From the NCBI RefSeq assembly GCF_016654115.1, contig NZ_JAEQAZ010000006.1, positions 60,424 to 124,423 on the forward strand: 64,000 nucleotides of DNA, given 5' to 3'. The notes under the pieces are model-generated. The model was not told the DNA's origin, searched no databases, and worked only from the letters and a program-made list of their open reading frames with translations. This DNA is from Streptomyces sp. MBT53 (lineage in GTDB: Bacteria; Actinomycetota; Actinomycetes; Streptomycetales; Streptomycetaceae). The first letter of the stretch is position 1. Every line of letters begins with the position of its first letter. Positions 15,494-26,446 of the stretch are shown here, piece after piece. The position numbers were made by a program, and so were the translations under genes.

Positions 15494-16720
15494 CTACCAG
15501 GTGACCGGCAGCGTCTGCGGACCCCGGATCATCGTCTTGCGGCGCCAGACGATCTCCTCGGCGGGGACGGCCAGTTGGAGCCCGGGCAGCCGGTCCAGCA
15601 GGGTGTCGACGAGGAGTTCGGTCTGCAGCCGGGCCAGCACGGCACCGGTGCAGTAGTGCGGGCCGTTGCCCAGGGCCAGGTGCGGATTGGGATCGCGGTC
15701 GACGTCGATACGGTCCGGGTCGGGGAAGACGTCCGGGTCGCGGTTGGCGGCGAGGTAGGAGACGTAGACCGGGTCGCCCGCGCTGATGCGGTGGCCGTGC
15801 AACTCGACGTCCTCCAGGGCGATCCGGGCCAGCCCGACCGACGCGCGGTGCGGGATGAAGCGGAGGAGTTCGTCCAACGCGGCCTCCCTGCACTCCGGTT
15901 GACCCCGCAGGCGCTCCAGCAGCTCGGGGCGGGTGAGCATCAGGTACAGCATCTGGCCGCAGTTGTGGGTGACCGCCTCCCCACCGATCTGCAACGGACC
16001 CGCGAGGCCCACGGCCTCCTGCTCGCTGATGTCGCCCCGGGCCACGGCGGTGCCCAGCAGCGAGTACACATCGGTGCCGTCGCTGTCGGCGCGGGCGCGG
16101 ATGGTGTCGGTGATCCACGCGTACATGCCGTTCTTGGCCCGGTCGGCGGCCTCGGCACCACCGGACGTGGAGATGATCTGCCGGGTCCAGGAGTGCACCT
16201 GCTCCCGGTTCTCCTCGGGCACCCCCATGACCTCGCTGACCACCGCGAGCGGGAAGGGCTCCAGGACCCGCTCGATCAGATCCGCCGGCGGCCCGTCCGC
16301 CACGACCCCGTCCACCAGCGAGTCGAGCAGCGCCTGCGCCCGGGGCCGCAGCCGCTTCATCGCGCCGACCGTGAACGCGCCCGCGACCGGCTTGCGCAGC
16401 CGGTTGTGGTCCGGCTGGTCAGCGAACGCCAGCGACCCCGGGCGCGGCTTGAAGTGCGGGGCCATACGCGTCACTTGACGGGTCGTCACCTCCGCGCGGC
16501 CGAACCGCGGATCATTGGTGATCATCTTCACGTCGTCGTAGCGGGTGGCCAGCCACGCCCAGCCCTCGCCGTGCGGCAGCCGGATCCGGTTCAGCGGGCC
16601 CTCGCGCATCAGCTCCGCGAGGACCGGGTCGAAGTCGGTCCCGGTCAGCTCGATCGGGGGCCAGTCCCGCACGGGCGGCTGCGGGGCCTGGCTGGTCAGC
16701 GTGGTGGTCTCCTCGGTCAT
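15494..16720 (-). CDS. Cytochrome P450, CYP158 (biflaviolin synthase)-like
   Basis: A 408-residue P450 closely resembling CYP158A enzymes, which couple flaviolin molecules: shared blocks include MREGPLNRI, RQVTRMAPHF, LQIGGEAVT, IPHRASVGLARIALEDVEL, VSYLAANRDPDVFPDPDRID and the C-terminal LPVTW. The K-helix ExxR is in DELLRF. The heme loop reads LALGNGPHYCTG: the cysteine ligand is present, but the usual Phe at its start is Leu. Residues GGEAVT replace the common AGxxT of the I helix, as in CYP158. No type III polyketide synthase lies nearby, so its substrate may differ or come from elsewhere in the genome. Confidence 0.88.
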   Translation of the reverse strand: MTEETTTLTSQAPQPPVRDWPPIELTGTDFDPVLAELMREGPLNRIRLPHGEGWAWLATRYDDVKMITNDPRFGRAEVTTRQVTRMAPHFKPRPGSLAFADQPDHNRLRKPVAGAFTVGAMKRLRPRAQALLDSLVDGVVADGPPADLIERVLEPFPLAVVSEVMGVPEENREQVHSWTRQIISTSGGAEAADRAKNGMYAWITDTIRARADSDGTDVYSLLGTAVARGDISEQEAVGLAGPLQIGGEAVTHNCGQMLYLMLTRPELLERLRGQPECREAALDELLRFIPHRASVGLARIALEDVELHGHRISAGDPVYVSYLAANRDPDVFPDPDRIDVDRDPNPHLALGNGPHYCTGAVLARLQTELLVDTLLDRLPGLQLAVPAEEIVWRRKTMIRGPQTLPVTW

Positions 16721-16777
16721 GCGTCCACCCTCGTACGCCCCCGCCCGCCTGTCCTGCGGGAGTGCTCCAGCCGGTGG

Positions 16778-17602
16778 TCAGCCCGACACGGCGGCGATGA
16801 GCGCCGCCAGCGCCGCGGCGAGGCGGGTGACACCGGGGTCGGCGGGCGGCCCGCCGGGCTCCGTCATGTACGTGTCCCGGCGCAGCTCGACCATCAGCGC
16901 TCCTACGGCCGGCTCCTTGCCGTAGAACTCCAGCGGGACGTAGGTCCCGATGAAGGGGCTGTCGACGCCGATCTCCCCGCACCCGGCGAAGGCCTCGCGT
17001 GCCGTCGCCAGCAAGGTGGGCGGGGTGTGGAAGGCGTCCGTGCCGAGGCAGACGGGCGGGCGGGGGCCGGTGCCGTGGAGTTCGTAGGGGAGCGGGGCGG
17101 TCGGGTAGGAGTGCAGGTCGACGACGACGGCCCGGCCGGTCGCGGCCAGCCGGTCGGCGACGGCCTCCGTCATGGCGCGGGCGTACGGGCGGAAGTAGCG
17201 GTCGATCAGGGGCTCGGGGTCGTGGTCGGCGGGCCGTAGCTCGGCGCGGTGGGTGGTGCGGGTGTAGACCGCGCCCATGCCCACGGCGAGCATCTCCTCC
17301 CGCTCGTCCGGGAACCGCTCCGGATCGACGACCAGCCGGGACAGGCGGTTCACGAACCGCCATGGGGTGAGTGCACACGCGCGTGCCGCTTCTTCGGCGA
17401 TCCGGGCCGTGTGGCTGTCGGTGATGTGGTCCAGCTCCCGCTCCAACTCCGGGTCGTCCAGCACGATGTCCGCGCGGACGTCGGCCGGTATCTCCCGCGC
17501 GGAGTGCGGGACATGGAGGATCACGGGCGAGTCGGCGGCGCCGGGCAGCAGCTCGAAGGACGGCGCGGGAGAGGACGCCGAGGACGGCGCGGAGAGGGAC
17601 AC
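16778..17602 (-). CDS. N-formylglutamate amidohydrolase family protein
   Basis: A 274-residue member of the N-formylglutamate amidohydrolase family, which releases formate or arginine-type groups from N-substituted glutamate, classically in histidine breakdown. Family blocks are visible: ILHVPHSAREIP near residue 28, DPERFPDERE, and the metal-binding VVVDLHSYPTAPLPYELH around residue 157. The GTG start has GGGAG six bases upstream. No hut genes adjoin it, so a pathway assignment is not supported by context. It is divergent from the DUF5713-like gene. Confidence 0.8.
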   Translation of the reverse strand: MSLSAPSSASSPAPSFELLPGAADSPVILHVPHSAREIPADVRADIVLDDPELERELDHITDSHTARIAEEAARACALTPWRFVNRLSRLVVDPERFPDEREEMLAVGMGAVYTRTTHRAELRPADHDPEPLIDRYFRPYARAMTEAVADRLAATGRAVVVDLHSYPTAPLPYELHGTGPRPPVCLGTDAFHTPPTLLATAREAFAGCGEIGVDSPFIGTYVPLEFYGKEPAVGALMVELRRDTYMTEPGGPPADPGVTRLAAALAALIAAVSG

Positions 17603-17686
17603 GGGCGGCTCCCGGAGGCGTTGTCAGTGGCGTGGTGCAGGATCAAGGTATCGGCATCGACGATCACGGACCGGGGGAGCACCACC

Positions 17687-18028
17687 ATGCCCGTCAGCAA
17701 CCAGCGGATCACCGAGCACGCGTTCCTGCGCGGGCTGTACCGGGACGACTACTTTCCCGACCCCGTGGTGGACCTCGGCAAGGCGATCCTGCTGCGCCTG
17801 TGCGAGCGCATCGAGACCGAGCGGCCCGCCGACCTGCCCGCGCTGTACGCCCTCACCGAGGTCGCCACCGAGGAGTTCAACGCGCTGCAGGACGACTTCG
17901 AGGCGGCCGGCAGTGAGATCGAGACCGTGGCGCGCGAGGAGATAGCCGAGGACTTCTGGTTCGTGGCGAACGCGTACGGCTTCGCGGACGCGGACGTGGA
18001 GACCCTGATCGCCGTACGGGACTGGTGA
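17687..18028 (+). CDS. DUF5713-like small conserved protein
   Basis: A 113-residue protein, mainly helical and acidic: ITEHAFLRGLYRDDYFPDP, ILLRLCERIETERPADLPAL, ATEEFNALQDDFEAAGSEIE. It matches my recollection of the DUF5713 family, for which no function is known. ATG 17687 has GGGGGAGC six bases upstream. No membrane segment or signal peptide. A stem-loop follows the stop. Confidence 0.7.
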   Translation: MPVSNQRITEHAFLRGLYRDDYFPDPVVDLGKAILLRLCERIETERPADLPALYALTEVATEEFNALQDDFEAAGSEIETVAREEIAEDFWFVANAYGFADADVETLIAVRDW

Positions 18029-18061
18029 CCGGCCGGCTGTCGCGCCCGGCGGCGAACGCAG

Positions 18062-18096
18062 CCGCCCCGGCCCGGAGGAGACCCCGGCCGGGGCGG
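18062..18096. terminator. Stem-loop terminator between convergent DUF5713-like gene and icd
   Basis: CCGCCCCGGCC (18062-18072) pairs with GGCCGGGGCGG (18086-18096) across a 13-base loop. It is positioned after both genes and may end transcription from either side. Confidence 0.6.
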
Positions 18097-18132
18097 AGAG
18101 ACAGGAGTGGGTGCCCTGGAAGGGGCCGTGCG

Positions 18133-20352
<2,220 letters not shown>

Positions 20353-20380
20353 CGGTGCTCCGCTCCACGTCTGCAACATT

Positions 20381-20400
20381 GCTCGACATCAAGATATCTC
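20381..20400 (-). promoter_or_regulatory. Candidate operator/promoter element upstream of icd
   Basis: On the minus strand the sequence GAGATATCTTGATGTCGAGC combines an AGATATCT palindrome (20392-20399) with an imperfect inverted repeat TCTTGA-TG-TCGAGC. It lies about 30-50 bases upstream of the icd start. The binding protein is unknown to me. Confidence 0.35.
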
Positions 20401-20562
20401 GTGATGCGGTACCGCTCGACAGCGGTCCGTCCGCACTGCGCGAACACCAGTCCGACGATCAAGTGCAACCGTTCGCCCTGTCCCGTGGTCAGTAACGGGT
20501 GGATCACCTTCACTGACCGACGGCCGGAGCTGACCACCCGGCCGCCCGAGCGAGAGCGGATC

Positions 20563-22149
20563 ATGAGAAATCGCACCAGAGTGACGGCCCCGCTGGCCGC
20601 CCTGATCGGTACGGCAACAGCACTGACCACGGGTTCCCCGGCCTTCGCGGCCGGACGGGGGAACGCCGACGGGACGACCGGCGACGAGACGACTGCGCGG
20701 GGGTACGGCGACGAGGGCGCCGAGACCCTCGGCGACCCCGTGTACCCGAGCCTCGGCAACGACGGCTACCGCGTCCGTTCCTACGACCTCGACCTCGCCT
20801 ACGACGCGACGACGAAGCTCGTCGACGGCACGGTCACGATAGAACTGCGCACCACCGAGGCCCTGACCCGGTTCTCCCTCGACGCCCTCGGCCTCGACAT
20901 CCACGAGGTCCGCGTGCAGGGCCGCAGCGCCGATTTCGCGCAGGCCGACGAGAAGCTGCGGATCACGCCCGCCCGAACTCTCCCGGCGGGGAGCCGAGTC
21001 ACCGTCTGCGTCTCGTACTCCGTCGACCCGAGCCGCGCCGCCGCGCCCACCGGCGGCTGGGTCCTCACCCCCGACGGTTTCGCGGTGTGCGGCCAGCCGA
21101 ATCTGACGCACACCGTCTTCCCCTGCAACGACCACCCCAGCGACAAGGCCGACTTCACGTTCCGCATCACCGTCCCGGACGGGCTGCGCGGAGTCGCGAA
21201 CGGTCAACTGGTGTGCACCGAGCGGCTGGACGGCGACCGGACCGCGTTCAGCTACCGCTCGCGCTCGCCGATGGCGACCGAGCTGGTGCAGCTCACGGTC
21301 GGCGACTACGTCGTCAAGGAGCGCAGCGGCCCGCACGGGCTGCCACTGCGGGACATCGTGCCCACCGCCCGCGCCGCCGCCCTGGAACCGGCGCTCGCGC
21401 TGACGCCGGGTCTGGTGGACTGGCTGGAGCAGCGGCTCGGGGCGTTCCCGTTCGAGACGTACGGACTGCTGCCCTGCAACTCCGACAGCCCGACCGCCTT
21501 TGATTTCACGGGACTCGAGACCCAGACCCTCACCCTGTACAAGCCGAACTTCCTGCTCCAGGCGGAGAGCAAGATCGGCTCGCACATGATGCACGAGCTG
21601 GTCCACTCCTGGTTCGGCAACAGCGTCAGCCCCGCCACCTGGGCCGACCTGTGGCTGAACGAGGGCCACGCCGACTTCTACGGCCTGCTCTACCGCTACG
21701 AGCGCGGCTGGCCCGACTCCCTCGGCCTCACCACGATGGAGGCCCGCATGAAGGACACGTACGCGCGCGGCGACCAGTGGCGCCACGACTCGGGCCCGGT
21801 CGCGGCCCCCAACGCGGTCAACCTCTTCGACAACCAGCGCTACCTGGGCGGTGTCCTGGTCCTGTACGCCCTGCGGGAGTTCATCGGCGAGGACACCTTC
21901 CACGCCGTGGAGCGCGCCTTCCTCGCCCGCTACCGCGACTCCTCGGCGACGACGGAGGACTACATCGCCGTCGCGTCGAGGGTCTCCGGCCAGGACCTGT
22001 CCGGCTTCCTGCGGGACTGGCTCTACGGTACGACGACGCCGCGCATGCCCGGTCATCCGGACTGGACGGTGACGCCGGTGAAGCCGTCGCTCACCGCCCC
22101 GCACAGCCGGACCGGCGGGCGCGACCGCGACAACTCGGCGACGCTCTAG
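20563..22149 (+). CDS. Secreted M1 family metallopeptidase (aminopeptidase N-like)
   Basis: A 528-residue exported zinc aminopeptidase. It starts with a Sec signal peptide (MRNRTRVTAPLAALIG, cleavage likely after AFA around residue 29). The zinc motif HELVHSW (His344, Glu345, His348) and the distal zinc ligand in LWLNEGHAD (Glu367) are present, so it should be active. The exopeptidase GAMEN-like site corresponds to GLETQTL. It is shorter than 850-residue aminopeptidase N because it lacks the long C-terminal helical domain. It stands alone, convergent with the MscS gene with 13 bases between stops. Confidence 0.9.
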   Translation: MRNRTRVTAPLAALIGTATALTTGSPAFAAGRGNADGTTGDETTARGYGDEGAETLGDPVYPSLGNDGYRVRSYDLDLAYDATTKLVDGTVTIELRTTEALTRFSLDALGLDIHEVRVQGRSADFAQADEKLRITPARTLPAGSRVTVCVSYSVDPSRAAAPTGGWVLTPDGFAVCGQPNLTHTVFPCNDHPSDKADFTFRITVPDGLRGVANGQLVCTERLDGDRTAFSYRSRSPMATELVQLTVGDYVVKERSGPHGLPLRDIVPTARAAALEPALALTPGLVDWLEQRLGAFPFETYGLLPCNSDSPTAFDFTGLETQTLTLYKPNFLLQAESKIGSHMMHELVHSWFGNSVSPATWADLWLNEGHADFYGLLYRYERGWPDSLGLTTMEARMKDTYARGDQWRHDSGPVAAPNAVNLFDNQRYLGGVLVLYALREFIGEDTFHAVERAFLARYRDSSATTEDYIAVASRVSGQDLSGFLRDWLYGTTTPRMPGHPDWTVTPVKPSLTAPHSRTGGRDRDNSATL

Positions 22150-22162
22150 GGCGGTTGACCGG

Positions 22163-23260
22163 TCAGTCGAGCCGGGTGGAGGAGACTTCGCCCGGCTCGT
22201 CCTCCGGGACCCGCTGCTGCGGGATGGCGATCGACCCCTGCTGGAGCGCCACCGTCCGCGTCGGTGCCGGAATGCGGATGCCCTCCTCCCGGTACCGCTT
22301 GTGCAGCCGCTTGACGAACTCGTGCTTGATGCGGAACTGGTCGCTGAACTCGCCCACACCCAGGATCACCGTGAAGCCGATCCGCGAGTCGCCGAACGTG
22401 TGGAAGCGGATGGCCGGTTCGTGCTCGGGGATCGCGCCGGTGATGTCGGTCATGACCTCGGCGATGACTTCCATGGTCACCTTCTCGACATGCTCCAGGT
22501 CGCTGTCGTAGCCGACGCCCACCTGGACCAGGATCGTCAACTGCTGCTCGGGACGCATGAAGTTGGTCATGTTCGTCTTGGCGAGCTGGCCGTTCGGTAT
22601 CACGACGAGGTTGTTGGAGAGCGCCCTGACCGTCGTCTGACGCCAGTTGATGTCCTCGACGTATCCTTCCTCGCCGCTGCTCAGCCGGATGTAGTCGCCG
22701 GGCTGCACGGTCTTCGAGGCGAGGATGTGGATGCCCGCGAAGAGGTTCGCGAGGGTGTCCTGAAGCGCGAGCGCGACGGCGAGACCGCCGACGCCCAGGG
22801 CGGTGAGCATCGGCGCTATCGAGATGCCCAGCGTCTGGAGCATCACCAGGAAACCGATGGCCAGGACCAGTATCCGGGTGATGTTGACGAAGATCGTGGC
22901 CGAACCGGCAACGCCGGAGCGGGAGTTGGTGACCGCCCGGACCAGGCCGGCTATCACCCGGGCCGCCGACACCGTCACGGCGAGGATGATCAGCACCTTG
23001 AGGCTCTGGTTCACCTGGTGCTGGACCGTGTGCGTCAACGGCAGCACCGCCCCCGCGACCGCCGCGCCACCCGCGATCGCCGACCACGGCAGCGCGGTCC
23101 GCAGCGCGTCGACGATCACGTCGTCGCCGCTCCAGCGCGTCCGGTCGGCATGCTTGCCGAGCCAGCGCAGCAGTACGCGCAGCAGGAACGCCGCCAACAG
23201 GCCCGAGGCCAGGGCGATTCCGGCCAGCATGAAGTCGTCCAGGGTCGGTGTGCGGTTCAT
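22163..23260 (-). CDS. MscS family mechanosensitive ion channel
   Basis: A 365-residue membrane channel with about five hydrophobic helices in the first 180 residues, the pore-lining TM3-like segment APMLTALGVGGLAVALALQDTL, and the MscS beta domain after QPGDYIRLSSGEEGYVEDINWRQT. The cytoplasmic region ends in a charged tail. It would release solutes under hypo-osmotic stress. ATG has GGAGGTGACCG directly upstream, a strong ribosome site. Convergent with the M1 peptidase. Confidence 0.9.
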   Translation of the reverse strand: MNRTPTLDDFMLAGIALASGLLAAFLLRVLLRWLGKHADRTRWSGDDVIVDALRTALPWSAIAGGAAVAGAVLPLTHTVQHQVNQSLKVLIILAVTVSAARVIAGLVRAVTNSRSGVAGSATIFVNITRILVLAIGFLVMLQTLGISIAPMLTALGVGGLAVALALQDTLANLFAGIHILASKTVQPGDYIRLSSGEEGYVEDINWRQTTVRALSNNLVVIPNGQLAKTNMTNFMRPEQQLTILVQVGVGYDSDLEHVEKVTMEVIAEVMTDITGAIPEHEPAIRFHTFGDSRIGFTVILGVGEFSDQFRIKHEFVKRLHKRYREEGIRIPAPTRTVALQQGSIAIPQQRVPEDEPGEVSSTRLD

Positions 23261-23582
23261 CGGTCACCTCCGGGAGAGGAAACTGCGGCGAAGAGCGCCG
23301 CGGACGGCCGGATGTGAAGTGTCGTCACGTTGTTGCCACCTGCTCGAATTGCGGGCATTGCCGGTAGTGCGTTCGCGCCGGCCAGGAGGGGGCCCGTGTG
23401 CTGACGCGACCGCTCATCCTGCCGTATCCGTGCAGTGGCTTCGTACTCCCGCATTCCCCGCCGCTTCCCGATCCGCCCCAACTACACAGATATATCTGCG
23501 AGTTGACTGAAGATCAGAAATGCTTGACGTGGTGTGCGGGACGGCGGCAGGCTGGCGGGCGTTGATCTACGGGAGGGGTGGT
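23261..23582. promoter_or_regulatory. Intergenic region between mscS-like gene and FGGY kinase, with 12-bp palindrome
   Basis: 322 bases without a supported gene. It holds the perfect palindrome CAGATATATCTG at 23487-23498, directly followed by TTGACT (23503-23508) and TTGACG (23524-23529). With TTGACG as -35, CAGGCT 18 bases later is a possible -10. The palindrome is therefore placed like an operator overlapping or just upstream of the kinase promoter. Confidence 0.5.
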
Positions 23583-25022
23583 ATGACGGGTCCGGTACTC
23601 GCCGTCGACCAGGGAACATCCGGTACGAAGGCCCTGGTGATCTGTCCCGAACGCGGCGTGATCGGCACCGGGTTCGTCTCGGTGGGGAACCGTCGGCTGC
23701 CGGGCGGTCTGGTCGAGGCCGACCCCGAGGAACTGTACGAGTCGGTGATCGTCGCCGGGCGCCGCGCGCTCGCCGAGGCCGACGAACCCGTGGTCGCGCT
23801 GGGGCTCGCCAACCAGGGCGAGACCGTGCTCGCCTGGGACCCCGACACCGGTATGCCGCTGACCGACGCACTCGTGCGGCAGGACCGCCGCGCCGAGAGC
23901 CTCTGCGCCGAACTCGCCGAGCACGCCGACGAGTTACGCGCACTGACCGGCCTGCCCCTCGACCCGTACTTCGCCGCACCCAAGATGGCCTGGATCCGCC
24001 GCCACCTCACCCACGAGGGCATGGTCACCACCAGCGACTCCTGGCTGGTGCACCGCCTCACCGGCACCCATGTCACCGACGCGGCGACCGCGGGCCGTAC
24101 CCAACTCCTCGACCTGGACGGGGTCGTCTGGTCGCCGCGCGCCCTCGACCTCTACGGACTCCTGGACGAACGCCTCCCGGGAGTCGTCGACTGCGACCGA
24201 CCCATCGGTACGACCACCGCGTTCGGCGCGGAGATCCCCCTCACCGGACTTGTCGTGGACCAGCAGGCGGCCCTCCTCGCCCAGCGGATCACCGCACCCG
24301 GCGGCGCCAAGTGCACGTACGACACAGGGGCGTTGCTGCTCGCCCACACCGGTGACACACCCCGGCGCGGGGACTCGGGCCTGGTGAGCTGTGTGGCCTG
24401 GCGGCTGGACGGGCGGACCGGCTACTGCCTCGACGGGCAGGTGTACACGGCCGCGTCCGCCGTGCGCTGGCTCACCGACCTCGGCGTCATCACCGGCCCC
24501 GCCGACCTCGACCGCGTCGGCGGCACCGTCCCCGACAACGGCGGCGTCGCCTTCGTCCCCGCCCTGGCCGGACTCGCCGCCCCCTGGTGGCGCGGCGACC
24601 TGCGCGGCTCCCTCACCGGCCTCGGCCTCGACACCACGGCCGGGCACCTCGTGCACGCCCTGTGCGAGGGCATCGCCGCACAGGTCGTCGAACTCGCCAC
24701 AGCCACCACCACCGACCTCGGCACCCCCCTCGACGTGCTGCGCGTCGACGGCGGCCTCGCCCGCTCCGCCCTGCTCATGCAGACCCAGGCCGACCTGCTG
24801 CAATGCCCCGTCGAGGTGTCCGTGCTGCCCGACGCGACCGCCCTCGGCGTGGGCGCGCTGGCCCGACTCGGCGCCGAACCCGCACTGTCCCTCGCCGACG
24901 CGCTGCCGGACGTAAAGCCCTCCGCCGTCTACGAGCCCCGCATCAGCCCCGACCACGCGGCCGAACGCCTCGCCGCCTTCCGCACCGAGGTCACCGCCCT
25001 CCTCGACCGGACCCCCGGATGA
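23583..25022 (+). CDS. FGGY family carbohydrate kinase (glycerol-kinase-like)
   Basis: A 479-residue sugar or polyol kinase. The N-terminal ATPase fold starts PVLAVDQGTSGTKALV; LGLANQGETVLAWD and GALVRQDRR-like VRQDRRAE match glycerol kinase. The second half has GGAKCTYDTGALLLAHTG and VDGGLARSALLMQ. This resembles glycerol kinase but diverges enough that another polyol could be the substrate. ATG 23583 is taken because the conserved fold begins there; an earlier in-frame ATG at 23520 adds a non-homologous-looking stretch. Codon 118 is TTA (23934-23936), suggesting bldA-dependent translation. Confidence 0.85.
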   Translation: MTGPVLAVDQGTSGTKALVICPERGVIGTGFVSVGNRRLPGGLVEADPEELYESVIVAGRRALAEADEPVVALGLANQGETVLAWDPDTGMPLTDALVRQDRRAESLCAELAEHADELRALTGLPLDPYFAAPKMAWIRRHLTHEGMVTTSDSWLVHRLTGTHVTDAATAGRTQLLDLDGVVWSPRALDLYGLLDERLPGVVDCDRPIGTTTAFGAEIPLTGLVVDQQAALLAQRITAPGGAKCTYDTGALLLAHTGDTPRRGDSGLVSCVAWRLDGRTGYCLDGQVYTAASAVRWLTDLGVITGPADLDRVGGTVPDNGGVAFVPALAGLAAPWWRGDLRGSLTGLGLDTTAGHLVHALCEGIAAQVVELATATTTDLGTPLDVLRVDGGLARSALLMQTQADLLQCPVEVSVLPDATALGVGALARLGAEPALSLADALPDVKPSAVYEPRISPDHAAERLAAFRTEVTALLDRTPG

Positions 25023-25146
25023 CCGTCACCGCCAACGGCCCCCTGCCGCCCCGGAGTTCCCACAACAGGTGCGCCGACTCGCCGCAGTAGGACCCGAGTT
25101 CGACGATTCCGCGCCCGCCGGACCCCGCCCGTGCGCCGATACGACG

Positions 25147-26316
25147 ATGACCGACGCAACCGCGACAACGACCGTCCCGGCCGTTCAGGTGCGCGACCGG
25201 GCCACCTGGGCGGAGCTCTTCTTCGATCTGGTCCTCGCGTTCGGCGTGGGCCAGATCGCGCACCTGCTCTCCGGACACCCCACCTGGCCCGTCCTCGGAC
25301 AGTGTCTGCTCGTGCTCGTCCCGCTCTGGTGGGCCTGGGTGGACGTCGTCATGGCGATGAACGCCGTCCACGAGACCAACCTGCAACGCGTGTTCCTCCT
25401 GATGACCGCACTCGCCGTCTACGGCATGGCGGTTGCCGCGCCACAAGCACTCGTCGACCGCGAACAGGCCCTGCTGTACGCCGGCAGCTATCTCGCCCTG
25501 CGCCTGCTCATCGGCGAGGCCATCCGCAGAGAGTGCGCCCTCTACACCATCCACCCCTACCGGGCCGGACTCGCCTTCGCGCTCGTGCTGTTCGCCGCCG
25601 CCACCCTCCCCGCCCCCTGGCGCGCGGTGTGCTGGGCGTTCGCCGTGATCGCCGAACTCGTGGCACCCGTACTGCTCAGCGGCCATCTGCGGCGCCTGGC
25701 CTTCGGCGTCAACCATCTCCCGGAACGCTTCGGGCTGTTCATCATCATCGCCCTCGGCGAGAACATCTTCTCCGTCGGCGCCGGAGTCGCCAAGGGCCCC
25801 CTCGACCCGGTCAGCCTGACCGCGCTCATCCTCGCCTTCCTCATCGGCTGCGCCCTGTGGTGGCTCTACTTCCACCTCGCCGCCTCGGCCGTCGCCCACG
25901 CCCTGCGCACCCACCCCACCCCCGCCGTCGTCGTCCGCGACGTCCTCAGCTACGGCCATCTCGCCCTGGTCGCGGGCCTGTTGCTGGTCTCCGTCGGCGC
26001 CGTACGCACCGTCCACGACCCGCTGCGGGCCCCCCACTCCGGCGCCGCCGGACTGCTGCCCGTCGGCGCCGCCCTGATCCTGCTGACGTTCTGCTACACG
26101 CGCCGCCGGATGTTCGGCGCCGCGTCCGCCACCCGCTTCTACTGCGGACTGGTCCTCCTGGCCGCCGCCGTCGTCGCGCCCCTCGTGCCCGCCCTCGCCG
26201 TGCTGGCCCTCACCACCCTGCTGCTCCTGCTGGTCAACGGCGTCGAGCACTGGCTGATCAGTACCGACCGGAGCGTGCCGCTGGTGCTGCGCTCACGGTC
26301 CTTCGGCGCGACCTGA
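25147..26316 (+). CDS. LtrA family (low temperature requirement A) membrane protein
   Basis: A 389-residue integral membrane protein with about ten hydrophobic segments. The family hallmarks are the N-terminal WAELFFDLVLAFGVGQIAHL and the central HLPERFGLFIIIALGENI. Function of the family is not established. ATG 25147 is chosen; no good ribosome site is visible. It follows the kinase by 124 bases and may be separately transcribed. Confidence 0.88.
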   Translation: MTDATATTTVPAVQVRDRATWAELFFDLVLAFGVGQIAHLLSGHPTWPVLGQCLLVLVPLWWAWVDVVMAMNAVHETNLQRVFLLMTALAVYGMAVAAPQALVDREQALLYAGSYLALRLLIGEAIRRECALYTIHPYRAGLAFALVLFAAATLPAPWRAVCWAFAVIAELVAPVLLSGHLRRLAFGVNHLPERFGLFIIIALGENIFSVGAGVAKGPLDPVSLTALILAFLIGCALWWLYFHLAASAVAHALRTHPTPAVVVRDVLSYGHLALVAGLLLVSVGAVRTVHDPLRAPHSGAAGLLPVGAALILLTFCYTRRRMFGAASATRFYCGLVLLAAAVVAPLVPALAVLALTTLLLLLVNGVEHWLISTDRSVPLVLRSRSFGAT

Positions 26317-26414
26317 CGTAGTGCGGGGACGGACCTCGGGCAGTGCCGCCCGCCTCCTCGCGACGCGCGCGAGGGTCCGCCCGGCCTTCCTACGGTCGCC
26401 GTATGCAACTTTCC

Positions 26415-26432
26415 CGTTCGGAACGTTCGGAA
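26415..26432. repeat. Tandem 9-bp direct repeat upstream of MFS gene
   Basis: CGTTCGGAA occurs twice in immediate succession, 15 bases before the MFS start codon. A nearby palindrome TACGG-TCG-CCGTA lies at about 26391-26403. Such paired elements can be repressor sites for an efflux gene; no regulator gene is adjacent. Confidence 0.4.
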
Positions 26433-26446
26433 GAGGAGGTGGCGTG

